Positions 47,614 to 60,800 of a stretch of 64,000 nucleotides of DNA are shown here, one piece after another (within the stretch, counting starts at the first letter, position 1; each line of letters starts with the position of its first letter). The notes under the pieces are model-generated. The model searched no databases and was not told where the DNA came from. It saw only the letters and a list, made by a program, of their open reading frames with translations. The DNA is taken from contig QANZ01046675.1 of assembly GCA_003254925.1 (NCBI GenBank), positions 75,491-139,490 of the forward strand, in the 5' to 3' direction. The position numbers were made by a program, and so were the translations under genes. Origin of the DNA: Chamaecrista fasciculata (Eukaryota; Streptophyta; Magnoliopsida; Fabales; Fabaceae).

Positions 47614-47946
47614 TCAGGGGTTAGTAGTTTTGGTGGTGGTGGTTGAAGGTGGTGGAGAGAAAAAAGGGATTGAAGGAATAGTAGTGGGAATAGAAGGAAA
47701 GTTAGGGAGAGAATTTGCAGGAAGAGGAGGAATATTAAGCTGTAGGATTGAAGGCATGTTTGGAATATTTGGAATGTTTGGAATTGTAGGCAAAGGAGGG
47801 ACATTCACCTGAGGAATAGAAGGAATTGTGGGGTTGTTAGGCAAGTTTGTCTGAAGAAGATGACGAGCTTCAGTCATGGATGACAAGGAAGAAAGAGAAA
47901 TCAAGAAGAAACACAAGAACATGATGAAGAAGTTGCTACAAGCCAT
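47614..47946 (-). CDS. Small secreted Pro-Ile-Pro-rich protein
   Basis: Intronless, 110 residues. Residues 1-27 are a signal peptide (MACSNFFIMFLCFFLISLSS then SMTEA), followed by RHLLQ and a mature part of about 80 residues built of PxIPxIP units with two related blocks, QVNVPPLPTIPNIP and QLNIPPLPANSLPNFP, and a Thr-rich tail. It has no cysteine in the mature part. This is the make-up of small plant cell-wall proteins of the PELPK/periaxin-like kind; that assignment is by composition, and hydroxylation of prolines is likely but unseen. An in-frame ATG nine codons upstream (47973) has a poor context (T at -3), whereas the chosen one has G at -3 and G at +4. It lies alone between the receptor kinase and the H+-ATPase. 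Function unknown. Confidence 0.75.
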   Translation of the reverse strand: MACSNFFIMFLCFFLISLSSLSSMTEARHLLQTNLPNNPTIPSIPQVNVPPLPTIPNIPNIPNMPSILQLNIPPLPANSLPNFPSIPTTIPSIPFFSPPPSTTTTKTTNP

Positions 47947-48864
47947 GGCTTGATCTTTGAGATTGATTTGCATTTAGCTTATATGTATTTATTTTTGTGT
48001 ATATTTATGTGTTTTAGAGAATGGTTCTGGTCTTTTTATATAGAGATTGAGATACTTTGAGGATTGAGATTTTTGTTCTTTTGGTATATATATATATGGT
48101 AGATGGCCTTCCTTGAACAGCTTGTTATGTTGTTGTGAATATTTGTGAGTGAAGATTCAAAAGTAGGACATCAAACTTGGGCTGAAACTGAATATATATA
48201 TTGTTATCTTTATTAAGAGGGACCACGATATATGATTAGCAATTTGTTTCTTGTGGGTTAACTGTTGTGTCTGGTAATCCAACTCATCCAATATAATAAT
48301 TATGAGTGTTATTAAGCCCATTACTTATCTAACTCATCTTTGGTTTCTAAAAAGTTGGTATATACACTAACCAAAGTAGGAATGAATAAGATTTTCAATG
48401 ATGAAATTGTTCATTATTTTTTAGTTTTAATATTCCATAACTTTTTTTGTTATATACAAAAGACACACAAAATCACACAAAGATTGAGAAATATCAGAAG
48501 AGTAATTAAAGACAAGCATAAAAATTGAACAAGACATGCACTGTGAGGCAATTTTATTTCCCACAGAAACAATGGAATTCCATTATTGTCTGAAATTGTC
48601 AGTCTCTAAATGACAATTTAGCAATCCTCTTAGTATGCATACTTAAATAATAAATATGTGCTCACTCTAAGAGGTGATTTATTAGCCCATTACAGAAGGC
48701 TCTGAAAAAATATGAGTAATTTTTTTTAAGTGCCAACACAGGTTTTGAAATCTCTTTGCTTTGGCATAATAAAATAACCAAAACCACACAAATTGAACAT
48801 TTTGCTTCCAAGCTTGGAACCACTCAGCATATATATATATATATGTGTGTGTGTGTGCAGGAAT
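47947..48864. other. Promoter of the secreted-protein gene and 3' flank of the H+-ATPase
   Basis: No further gene. Ends with (AT)n and (GT)n runs at 48830-48858 just after the ATPase stop codon. Confidence 0.55.
48033..48042 (-). promoter_or_regulatory. TATA box of the secreted-protein gene
   Basis: TATATAAAAA on the minus strand, about 90 bases before the chosen start and 60 before the alternative ATG, a normal distance for a short leader. Confidence 0.5.
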
Positions 48865-51800
48865 TCACACTGTGTAAGCTGATTGTATTGCATTCAGGTC
48901 CAAGTTTTTAAGTCTCAAAACATACTCTACATGTCCTCTCAGATTGTGTAATTCTCCCAGCCTGCCAAGTTTGATGCATTTTTTAATTAGAGTTAGCATA
49001 ATATGAGAATTAAAAAAAAAAAAGTGAAAAGAGCCCTTTCTGAGCATTTGATAAACTAAGAACTGTCTTTTGATATATGATAATGGAAAAACTTGTACAA
49101 ACTTCCTTATATCTTTGCCATAAGTTTTCTCAAATTTTAATCTTTATTTATATATATTGACTAATCAATTTAGTTCCAGGATTATATTGACAATGTTGTT
49201 TCAGTCTTTATATTTTTGAAATAATTGATTTAGTTCCTGAAAGTTCATGACCCCTTGTAATTTAGTCCTTCTAAGGATTGAATTGTACAATGATAGGGTA
49301 CTCATGGAGGGACTAACTAGCAACGAGTCATAAGTTTCGGGGATTGAATCAAGCATTTCAATAAATTAGGGACTAACTTGATAGTGACCATATAATCTAA
49401 GGACTAAAAAGTAAGTTTACTAATATATATATATATATATGTTCTCTTTTCTATGACTGGTCATGTAAAAGGTTATCTTTTGCATTATCTCTCTTTTTTC
49501 TAAGTTTAGGCCTACATGAAAACAATTTGTTTCAATTTCATCATCCTAGTGTACTAAAGTGAAATCAACACCATCTTTCAATGACCAAATAAAATTGCAA
49601 AAGTCTTAAACTTTGGGTTGAAATGAAATTACCTAGCTATTTCGGCACGACGCCTGGCCTGTTCCACAATCAAAGAAGATGATTGCCTTCCAAGGTTGAC
49701 CTCCAAATTCTTCATCTGTAGGCTTTTCTGAGAAAGAAGCCACTTTGCAGCCCTATCTTCCTTTCCATAGTCCTTTTTAGTAGAGAAAGCAGTCTGTTTG
49801 AACACAAAAGTAAATTAATCTCACTCATAAGCTATAAGTAATCACTAAATAGTACCTGAAATATTATTTATAGGGACTAAATAGTAGAGAAATGCATTTT
49901 TTGATCCCAAAACGTCGACTATTTAGTACCTGAAATATTATTTATAGGGACTAAATAGTTAATGTTAGTTAAAAAATGAGGAACTAAAATGTGTATTTTC
50001 AATATTTAAGAGAATAAATCATAATTTTAGGATAAATTGAAGGATTAAAAAAGTAAGTTTCCTTAAAGAAATGTGTACTAAGTAGTAAGTAAGTACTAAC
50101 CTTTCTATCAAATACTAGATTCCAGGCTTCTCCACTCAAAGCATAGCGAACTATAAACTTGATGATGTCCAAAGGTATATAAAAGATTAAACTGTATAGC
50201 CATATAATACCAGCCCATCCCCATCCAATGCCTGTAATATAAGCAAAGCTGATATGTGCGTACACTGCTATTAATGTGGCCACCTGATCAATATAAAAAT
50301 CAAACCATCATTCTAGAACTGGAAAATAAACTGAGAGTAAAACATACTTTTTAGTCCTTAAATTTATTTCAAAACTAAGATTTAGTCTCTGGACATTGGA
50401 AATACGTTTTTTTTCTGTTTTTTTTTCTTTTTATAAACATCAATTATTTAGTTCTCACAGATGACATTTGTTAAGAAAATCAGGGTCCAAAAATTATATT
50501 TCCAATATACAGGGACTAAATATTAGTTTTTAGACAAATTCAAGGACCAAAAACTAAGTTTTCTCTTAGCTTAAGTTCCTTGAAGTATCTTTGGCTAGCT
50601 AGTACACTGAAATTACCAGTTGAGCAATAACAAAGGCACACATCAAGAGAATTCCAGGTCTCTCTAGAAATGACCACCCTTGACTTCTTGTTACAAAAAT
50701 CAAAGCCTGGCTGATTATGCTAACTTGCAAGTATATAGCTGATGAAACTTTCTCACTGTCACTGGATATGGAGTGTACATGGAAGTGGGTCTGCAGAAAC
50801 AAAATCATTGAGCATCAATATATATTTTTGGTTCATTTAAGTTGTAGATTTTTTTCATTTTGAATATTGGCATAATGTTCATGGATAAATTATGAGACCC
50901 AAGTAGGGATATGATGATCATGGTAAGGTTTGGATAGGGTACTATGATTCCCGTGCTTAGATCTGGACATGAGTAAGAATCAAAATCAATCCCCATCCCC
51001 GGACCCTATGAATAATCAAATCCCCATACTCAGATCCAGACCAAGATAAATTTTAAAATATCTTTTTTTTTTTTATGAAATGAAAATTTATTTTCATCAA
51101 TATCTTACATCTAGAACTACCAAAATGAATTATAAACATGAATGTACAATTAGATTACCTCACTATGTAATCATAAATATTTTAAAATTTTATCCTTACA
51201 ATTTTATATTTTCTTAATACATAAAGTTAAAAATATTAATTTTTATATATAAAAATAAATATTTACTATTACGAGTAGGATATCTCCTTAATCATCCCTA
51301 GACTCGGACCCAATACTCATTGGCCATTATTGTCATTGGATGAGTATTTTGAACCAAGTGTGACCTTAACTCCCTAAAAATATTAGTGATGAGAACCAAG
51401 ACATTGTAGTCCAATAATAATCCCATTCTACTCGATATGAAACTTAAACACCTCATACTACTCGAGTCCTCATCAACAAAAAAGGAAAAAAGAAATATAC
51501 AGTTTTTACCTCAAAGAAAGTGGTCTTGACTACTGCCCAGTAGAACAGAACAGTGACCAAAGCAAGGTAAGTGCCAATGACAATTCCAGTTGCAAATATC
51601 TCTGGCAGCTTCCAACTGTCAGGCGTCCGGGATGGCTTTACTCGATCTGTAGATATGGTCATGATAGTCCCTACATGCCAACATTTATTTGAGTGCAAAC
51701 CTTATCTATCTATAATTTTTTCTAGTTGTATACTTATTATTATTACTCTGAGATTTCAAAAGAACAAGAAGTAGTGTAGTGTAGTGTATCATGATATCTG

Positions 51801-54800
51801 CATAATAGGTGCAGCTAGTTTTTAATCAAACTCAGGGATTAAAGAAAAACAGCTTTGATTTCATGAAACACTTCTGCATTATTACCAGAAGAAAATTGCA
51901 GATGAAAAACAATTTCAGTTTACAACAAAGAATTTAGCAGTTTATGGGTGACATAAGATGAAAGTCTGTGTTGAGGTTGATTGAAAAAGTCCCACAATGC
52001 ATAGAAATGGAAATGTGGGTGGGCCTCAACACAATGTATAGGGGCTTAAGTCAAGTTAGAAGATGCACCAAGTCGATACACTTTAAGCATTATATTTGAC
52101 TTCTAAATTCCTTCCTCTCTTGTATTTTAGAGTGTAGAAGGTGTAGTTAAATAGTTCCTTTGAGAGAGCATGAGTGTACTTGATTAGTATATGGGTTGAG
52201 AGAATAGTCTAAAGTAAAAATTTTCGCATAATATTTTCTCTGGTTGTCTCTTTATAATGATCAGGATTTTTTCCCCAATTTGGGGTTTCCATGTTACTTT
52301 TTCTTATGTTATGATTGTATTTTTGTTTCATCTTGTTTTTCTGCTGGGGTATTGTCTTTATGCCCAACAGTTTGGATTATAGATGTACTACGTAATGAGA
52401 TCATTTTTTTATACAATGGATTTGCTAAGAGACCAAGGAAAATATATATAGTTTATCTCTTCCTTTTTCTATATTTGTTAGCTGAACAAAAGCTAGTGAC
52501 TATAGCTTCCTCCAATCATTCAAATATTCAGTTTCAAGGAGAAGTTTGAAAATAGCAGGTTTTTGGCTCTACAAATGGTTCTTATTTATCTTTATGATTT
52601 TTGTTTCCTTAGAGAAAGAGAGAAAAATTAGAGGGTATGACACATTACCATCATTCAGTATCGCTATAATTAGGACCATGAAAGGTGGAAAGTCATACTC
52701 CCAGATCAATGCAAGAAGTACAAAACCTAGCTGCAAGAAGCATTGTATGCAATTCCAAACATGCTCAATTTGTAGAATGAGAGTAAAAAAATACATTAAA
52801 ATAGGGGAAATGAAAATGATCTTACCACTATCCTTATGGTTATGGACACTGCATATATCTGCATTGAAGTGAGCTATCAGTTTTACATTCAACAAGGACA
52901 AGAGTACACAACAGAAAAGATCAATATAAGAATAATTATTTGGATTGTTGGTCTTTATATTTATAATGAATGTTGTTGTACCCTTGGTGCAACGGTAAGG
53001 TTGCTGCCTGGTGACCAAGAGGTCACGGGTTCAAATCTTGGAAACAGACTCTCTGCAAAGCAGGGATAAGGCTGCGTACATCTTGACCCCCCGCAGACCC
53101 CACCTAGTGGGAGCCTCGTGTGGCCACCCTTTTAATGTTTTTGTTACCCACATTTCCATTCTATCATTGTGATATAAAAGAGAAGAGGAAGACTGAACAC
53201 TGAACTGTATAATTTTTCATTCTCTGAAATATAGCCCTGCTGGTTAACACAGCACTGACTATCACACTTAAACCAGGCTCAGTTAAGACTAGATCAGCAG
53301 CACTTCTTGCAGCATCTGTAGAATCCGATACAGCGATTCCGATATCGGCTTTCTTTAAAGCCGGTGCATCATTTACACCATCTCCAGTCATTCCAACTAC
53401 ATGCTTCTTTTCTTGTAGTATTTTCACAATTTCATACTTATGTTCTGCAAGCATGTCAAGATAAAGTAATCAGTGGATAGACTCATAGACCAATGACATT
53501 AAAAACTGTGTGGTCATATTGTTTTATGTTCTTGAAATTGGTCATACTTATGTTCTTGAATTTTTTTTTTGATTTGACAGAATTCGAGGATCCTTTTGCA
53601 ATTACATTCAACCATTTTTTCAATAGCCAGAGTCAAAGTTCCCGAAATTTGTTTTTGCATAAAAATCCCTCCCTCATAGAAACAAGGAGTCAAATGCATA
53701 GAAAATTAATAGTTAGGGTCTTAAAATAGTATTTTAGCCCAAATTTCTGTTAAATTTTGGATGGAGAGCCCTTTTTTGCTAACGGAGCAAACCTTAGTCC
53801 CTAAATTGCAACTTTTCAAACCACATGGACCTGGTCTCAACATACCCCAAACTACAAGGACCTTATGTGTAATTTACCCTTTATATTTTGAGGTTAGTAA
53901 CTGAAATGAAGGTGAAATACATATTGAGAGAAATAACTGGTGAATATTAGGATGAAATACCAGGAAATACACCAGCAAATCCATCTGCCTTCTCAATGAG
54001 CTCATCTACCGGAAGAGCTTCATGTTCCTCTTTTTCTCGACTCAATAACGAAGAAGAAGGATACATATTCGTCCCCATACCGAGTCTTCGACCGGTCTCT
54101 TTAGCAATTGCCAACTGGTCCCCTGCATTAACATGTAAACTTATTATTTATTTTTGTTTTTTTTTTTGTCTTCCAAACTCTTCAACAGTTTCTAATAATA
54201 TGAGAAGCAAATGGAATTTGCTGATGTAGTTGATCACTTCTATCAGCTGATATTTATGTTTTGAGACAAGCATTTTATTGAGAATAATTTGAATTAACTA
54301 ATACTTTCGACAAAGAAGATAAGTATTGTTTTCAACATTGAAGATGCTAATTAAGTTAGAATTTTCTAATCGTAACATTAACATATTATAGTTCCCAAAA
54401 CACGACCAGTTCTTATGTATGCCCATAGATATTGAGATGAAACCATTGAGAAATGAAAGAATAATCATCTTTACGAGTGCTAAATCAGAATCTACTACCA
54501 TAGTGATTGCTTGAGTAATAAGAAACACAACGAGGAAAATTAATAGGTCACGGTTTAGCAGAAAAATGGAACACTATATAGAACCAGAAACGCAGTCATT
54601 ACACATAGGCCTAAATGCAGAAAATCCCCTGAACTTTGGTCAGTGTGCTAAAAACTCCCATGAACTTTGAAAAAATACGAAAAACCCTATGAATTTTCAA
54701 TTTTGTGCAAATAACTGTTGTTAAAATTTTTATTGAAAGACTAATTTTTTTTAAAGTTTTTTGGTTACTGTTGATTACCAAAATAGTTAAATCTTAGTAT

Positions 54801-57800
54801 GGATCGGTGTAAAATGCAACAATAATCATAAAATTACACAGAAACTTTGGGCGTGTTTGATTTTGTTTTTCAAAATAGTTTTTTGGTTTTAAAAACAACA
54901 AACAATGTGTATTTTTTGTTTTTTAAAACAGAAAATTATTTTTCAAAAACAAAATCAAACACGCTCTTTATCTTTTTTTTTGAATAAAAATCTAAACATA
55001 TGGGGTTATTTAATTTGCACAAAATTGAAAGTTCAAGAAGTCTTTCGTCACTTTTCAAAGTTCAGGGGTTTTTTGCGCAATAACCAAAGTTCAGGGGGAT
55101 TTTCTACATTTTATCCTTGTACATATATCCATTGTCAAGTTCTTGAAACTTCATATTTACCTGTAATCATCTTAACAGCCACTCCAAGATCAAGTGCTCT
55201 ACGTATGGTCTCAGCACTGTCATGTCTTGGAGGATCAAACAAGGGCAACAGCCCACAAAAAGTCCATGGATCTCCAGGACTATCCTTGGACTTTTCAGGA
55301 ACTTCCTGAATAAATAATACATAAATTCTCTCATTATGAAAATTTAACAAATTGAAATTAGGTAAAAGCACTTTTTTAGTTCCCAAACTTTACATTAATT
55401 TTCAATTTCGTCCCTAAAGTTTGTTTACTAGTAATTTTGTCCCACAATTTCACATTTTGGTCGATTTTATCTTTTGAACTAATTTTTTCCAATAAATTAA
55501 CGGCAAACTCCACATGGCTTACAACTTGTAATGTAAAATTTTTGAAAAAAGAAAAGGTTAGATCATAATTCAAATTGAAAACCACGTGGAGTCTGCTGTT
55601 AATTCAATAGATGGAGTTAGGGTAAAGGATAAAATCAACCAAAATGTGAAACTTTAGAGATAAAATTGACATTAAACAAACTTTGGGGACGGAATTGAAA
55701 GTCAGTGTAGAGTTTGGGGGACCAAAAAGGTGTTTTTCCTTGAAATTATTATAAAAATTTTGGTTTCAGAATTTGCCTCTTATGAACAAGTTGATATCTT
55801 TTTTGCTTCATAGCATTCTACTTTCAGTAGGAAATGAAAAGATGAAGGAAGAAAGGTAAGCTGCCGTACCTGAAAAGCAACTGCAAGAGATCGTAGACCC
55901 CTTTCAGCATATTTTTCGATGATTGCATGAACTTTTCCGGCAATCTCATCTTTCTCTTGACACATATGTAGAATCTGATATTTCAAAAACAACATAGAGA
56001 AGAGAGTAATAGTACTATATCATTAAATATTGAAAACCTCAAGTCTATTAAGGGAATAAGGAATAAGTTTAAAGATAGCTAGTCAGCATTTTTCTTGCAT
56101 TTTCATACCTGTTCTGGGGCTCCTTTGCTGGCTCTGTACCAGTTTCCATCAGACTCAATATATGTAATAGCAGTGCGTTTGTCTACCGGATTGAATGGAA
56201 AAAAATGAACTTCGGTGATGTCTTTACGTGCCTGCACAGTAAAAGAAGAAATTGTTATTCTGTAAGTACTACAATAGTACTATTAGTTCATGTTAAAAGG
56301 TAGTTAAAAAAACTTCAGTTCAAAATAAGGTTACCTCCTTTGGATCAGCTAGCATATTAACAATGGCAGCATCAATGGCATCCTGATTTTCCATTCTAGC
56401 TGCCCTGGCTGCTAGTAGGACAACCATATCTTTGGTCATATTGTTGCTAAAGACCTGTTCAGTATTTATATTAAGACATGTGAAATTCTACTAGGAACTC
56501 AGAAGCAAACCATTAACTTTACACTTAGTGGTAAAACTCTTGTACCTGAGAAATTTTTGCATAGGTCAAAACCTCATTTTGGTCCTCAAACAATAGGGTG
56601 AATTCTGTTTTGCTCCTTAAACTCTTTTTGGTTCCGTTTTGTTCCTCAAACTTTCTCATTTATTTTATCACAACTCATGAGTACAGAATGGACTTTATCT
56701 TATAATTTGATGACCAAAATGAGGTTTTGACCTTTTTTCATATTAATTCATTATGTTCTCCTTCGTCATAAAAATGTTTAGACAATTTTATCCTCGTTAT
56801 AATACAAAATCTACTACTTTTATGGACAACTCGGTTAAACATTGCATGCATGCAATCTTTTATACCTCAATAAGGTTTAGATCAACACTTAGGCGATTAA
56901 GGGTAAGAGTTCCAGTTTTGTCACTGCATAGGACATCCATGCCCGCCATTTCCTCAATTGCAGTCATTCTTTTTGTGATGGCTCCCTTGATAATGAAAGA
57001 AGAAAAGATAAAGTATAAACATTATATCAGCATATTGACATGCTATAGTGCAACAAGTTTGAACATTGGTCAAAACATCATTTTGGTCCCTGAACTATAG
57101 GGTGGATTCCGTTTTGGTCCATAAACAAATTTTCGTTCCGTTTTAGAACTCAAACTTTTATATTTGTTCCATTGTTAGTCCAAAACATGATTTTGTCTAG
57201 TTTGTGTCGTTATCTCTAACCTGAACAATTGAGATGGACGATTTCTCTCATACGTGTCCTAACATGTGATCTAGCATATAGAGAAAGAAAAATCCTCCTT
57301 CTTAATCACAAACTAGAGATGAATTTGTGGTTGATTTTTCTTTTTAGGAAAGAAGATTTTTCATTTTTTTGTCTCTGTCAACTCATTTATTAGGATACAT
57401 ACGAGAGAGAAATTGCTTAGGTTAGGCGTCCAGCTCAGAGATAACGGCAAAAATTAGATAGAATCACGATTGAGACTAGTGCTGGAACAAGTGCGAAAGT
57501 TTAAGGACCAAAGCAGAACGAAAAATAGTTTAGGGATCAAAACAAAATTCACCCTATAGTTGAGGAACCAAAATGAAGTTTTGAACTTTAAAGATCGCAT
57601 ATATTTAACTTGACTCCATCAAAATTCAATGATGTCCTCATAACCATCAGAATTTTGGCCCTAAATTACTACAAGACTGTATCACGCCTGAGAATGTTGC
57701 ACCTGCTGTGATAGTCGATGAGAGCCAATTGCAAGTGTTACAGATAACACTGTTGGCATAGCTATGGGTATTCCTCCTATTAAGAGAACAAGAAGATTGT

Positions 57801-60800
57801 TGATTCCATTCCTATACGAACGCTGCTGTACCGCATACATTACTATGATTTCAAGAATCATCCCTACAGCAATAGAGCAAATGCAGAAGTTCCCAATTGC
57901 AGTCAGGACCTGCAGAAAAGCAATCAATAATGATTAAACCAGAATTCAATTCTTTCCCTCAGTTAATAGACATAACAAAACATGAACATGCTGGAAATTT
58001 TATCTATAACCAGATAAGTTTTATTAATGTCACTAGACAAATTTGCCTTGATCAGAATTCAGAAACATGGTGGTCTGGAACTATCAAGATCTTTTAAGTT
58101 TTGATGCAAGTTGAAATGTGGTTGAACTAAGTTTCATAATATTTACTTATAAGAATATACAGTTCCTAAGGCTTGAAACTAATTGTCAAAACTTTCTTAT
58201 TCAATAACAACAAGGAAACTTTCCAGATTAGACCTTCAGATTACCAAGGAAAATCACTACAAATAATAAGTGACCCTTGAGAAAATGAAATGCTTCTTGT
58301 TAGTAATCTTAAAAAATTGAACATAAATCATTCCTTTAAACTTATTTCTTCTGCTACCTCATTTTGTCAAACTTGTTGGTACAGAATAAGAAGACACTTC
58401 TTGCTAGTTGATTGGTTAAACAAACCAGAATCTACAATACCAGGAACACTTCATTTTAAGAAATGAGCCTACTTCTAGCTTCTTGTTAACTTCTTGGTTT
58501 ATTACATTTCTTATCATGTGAACATTATAAAATAATCTAAAAGTCACCTTTTGAAAATGTCCAACAACTATGGTACTATCAACTAAGTGTGCCGCCTTTC
58601 CAAAAAAGGAGTGAACTCCTGTTGCTATGACTACAGCTTCAATCTCTCCCTGCTTACATGTTGAGCCGGAAAAGACTCCATCTCCGCTCTTCTTCGTGAC
58701 CGGCAGTGATTCTCCAGTAAGGGCTGACTGTAGAGAACTATCTAAGTTAAAACCTAAGACAACTAATAAACTCCATCTTGACCAATCAAAAACAGGTTAT
58801 GTTATGATAAGACACATAGTGAAGCCAATTTTTGGGAAACCATTGTAACTAAGTATTGAAAGATTCATTCTTAGTTTTTTTTTGGGGGGTTACCCATCCA
58901 GTATCTGTGTCTTCACCCAACGATGACTGCATGAGTGCATTCACAAAGTCTTAAACCCGAGACCTTGCCTAAGTGATACCGAACTACTTACCACTTAGAC
59001 CAACCTCACATTGGTATTCATTCTTAGTTTAACAAACACTTGCCTGGTCAACTTTTAGTGAGTCTCCTTCAAGAAGGCGGGCATCAGCCGGAATGATATC
59101 TCCCAGCTTAATGCTGATTATATCTCCTGGTACTAAAATAGATGCATCTTGTTCTTGCCAATTCCTATCTCTCAGAACCTGGATAATTTGATGTCATAGA
59201 AAGTCCTTTTGTTAAATGATGAATATTTTTTTTTTTTTTTAATTTGTACTAAGACATAGTTAATGAATTTCAAAGATGGAGCTTATTGTAGAAGAGGTAA
59301 ATATACCTTTGCTTTAGGAGCTAAACGAGCCATCAATGCTGCCGCTGCATTCCCAGCATTATTTTCTTCAATAAAACTAATTGTGGAGTTTAGCACCAGT
59401 AGGCATACAATCCCTACAAAGTCCTGCCAATCAGGACCCTCCCCCTGAAATATCACCCAAAGAAAGAAATGAGGAATGAAAAAGTAAAGGCTAAAATGCA
59501 CATAACTCCCATAAACTTTAGTCACTGTGCAAACCCCTCTTGAACTTTGAGATATAACGAAAGACCCCTTGAACTTTTGATTTTGTGCAAATAACCCCCA
59601 TTTGTTAAAATTTTCATTAAATTTATAATTTTTTTAGTGTTATGTTTTATAAATTTAATGTAAATTTTAACAAATGAAAATTAATTATTATTGAATGTAA
59701 TTATATCTCTTATTCCAAAATTAAAATTAATTATTATTGAAATTAATAGTAGCAAAAAAACTAAAAATTTCCTGATTTTTTTCAATGAAAATTCTAACAC
59801 TAGGGAGTTATTTGCACAAAATAAAAAGTTCATGGAGTCTTTATTTCAAAGTTCAAGGGGATATTTTTGTACGATAACTAAAGTTCAAGGAAGTTTTATG
59901 CATTTTAGCCAAAAGTAAAAGGAAACAGCTTACATGGAAAGAAGTTAACATAAGCAAATAAGATCACTATAGAACATTAGTTTTGTCATGCACTCACTCC
60001 TCCATTAGCAAGGACAATTGCCATCACTGCAGCTGCTTCCATAACCCATGACAGAGGATTCCACATAAAACTAAGGAACTTCAATATTTTATTCTCCTGC
60101 ATCAATATATGGTGGTGGGGGATACAGTCAGGATTACTAACTTCAGTTAGGCACATAATAAAGCTATCTATACTGGTGCTTGAAAAATGGCATTGCTTCT
60201 TTTGTGTCTTTATAGTAAGCAACATTAAAGCAATACTGAACAGATGAAGCTTTAAATTCTATATTCAACTGTGACTTCCATCAACCAAAATGCAATGGAA
60301 AAAACTAATTTTTAACTCTAGTGCGTTGATGTCTGAGGGTAGGTGAAGTACTGCATTATTTATATTTGTTTCAAAATAATCTTAAAAGGCCAAATAACAC
60401 TTTTAGTCCCATATATTTGGATTAGATTTCAGTCTGGTCCTTTATTTTTTTTAAAAAAAAAATTGGTCCTTCATGTTTTCAGGATTTTCACATTTTGGGC
60501 CAAAACCCACTTTCAACACCCAATTTGACCTCGTTTGCCAATGGCTCCAATCAAGCAGAGAAGACTTTTCAATAGTAACCTTTAGCTCCAAACTCTTCGT
60601 ATTCAAATTTGAAACAAGATATAGTCAGCTTCACATGTTTGACTGTGAAATGAGTGGCTCACTTTCGGGGTTTGATTTGACCTTGTTTGTTAATGGCTCC
60701 AGCAAGGCAGAGAAATAACTTGTCAAAAGCAATCCGTAATTCCAAACTTTTTGCATTCGAACTTGAAATAAGAGAGATATAATTACATTCAATTGTTTGG

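Noticed and set aside
47526-47804. Leu/Phe-rich frame on the minus strand
   Set aside because: It is the other-frame shadow of the PIP-rich secreted protein.
52979-53060. tRNA gene
   Set aside because: A and B boxes are present but no cloverleaf closes, and the sequence continues into the Au SINE body with a target duplication. The same holds for 62056-62240 and 58878-59015.
52244-53069. Frames on the plus strand opposite the H+-ATPase
   Set aside because: They are antisense to confirmed exons and introns or cross the SINE; no domain.
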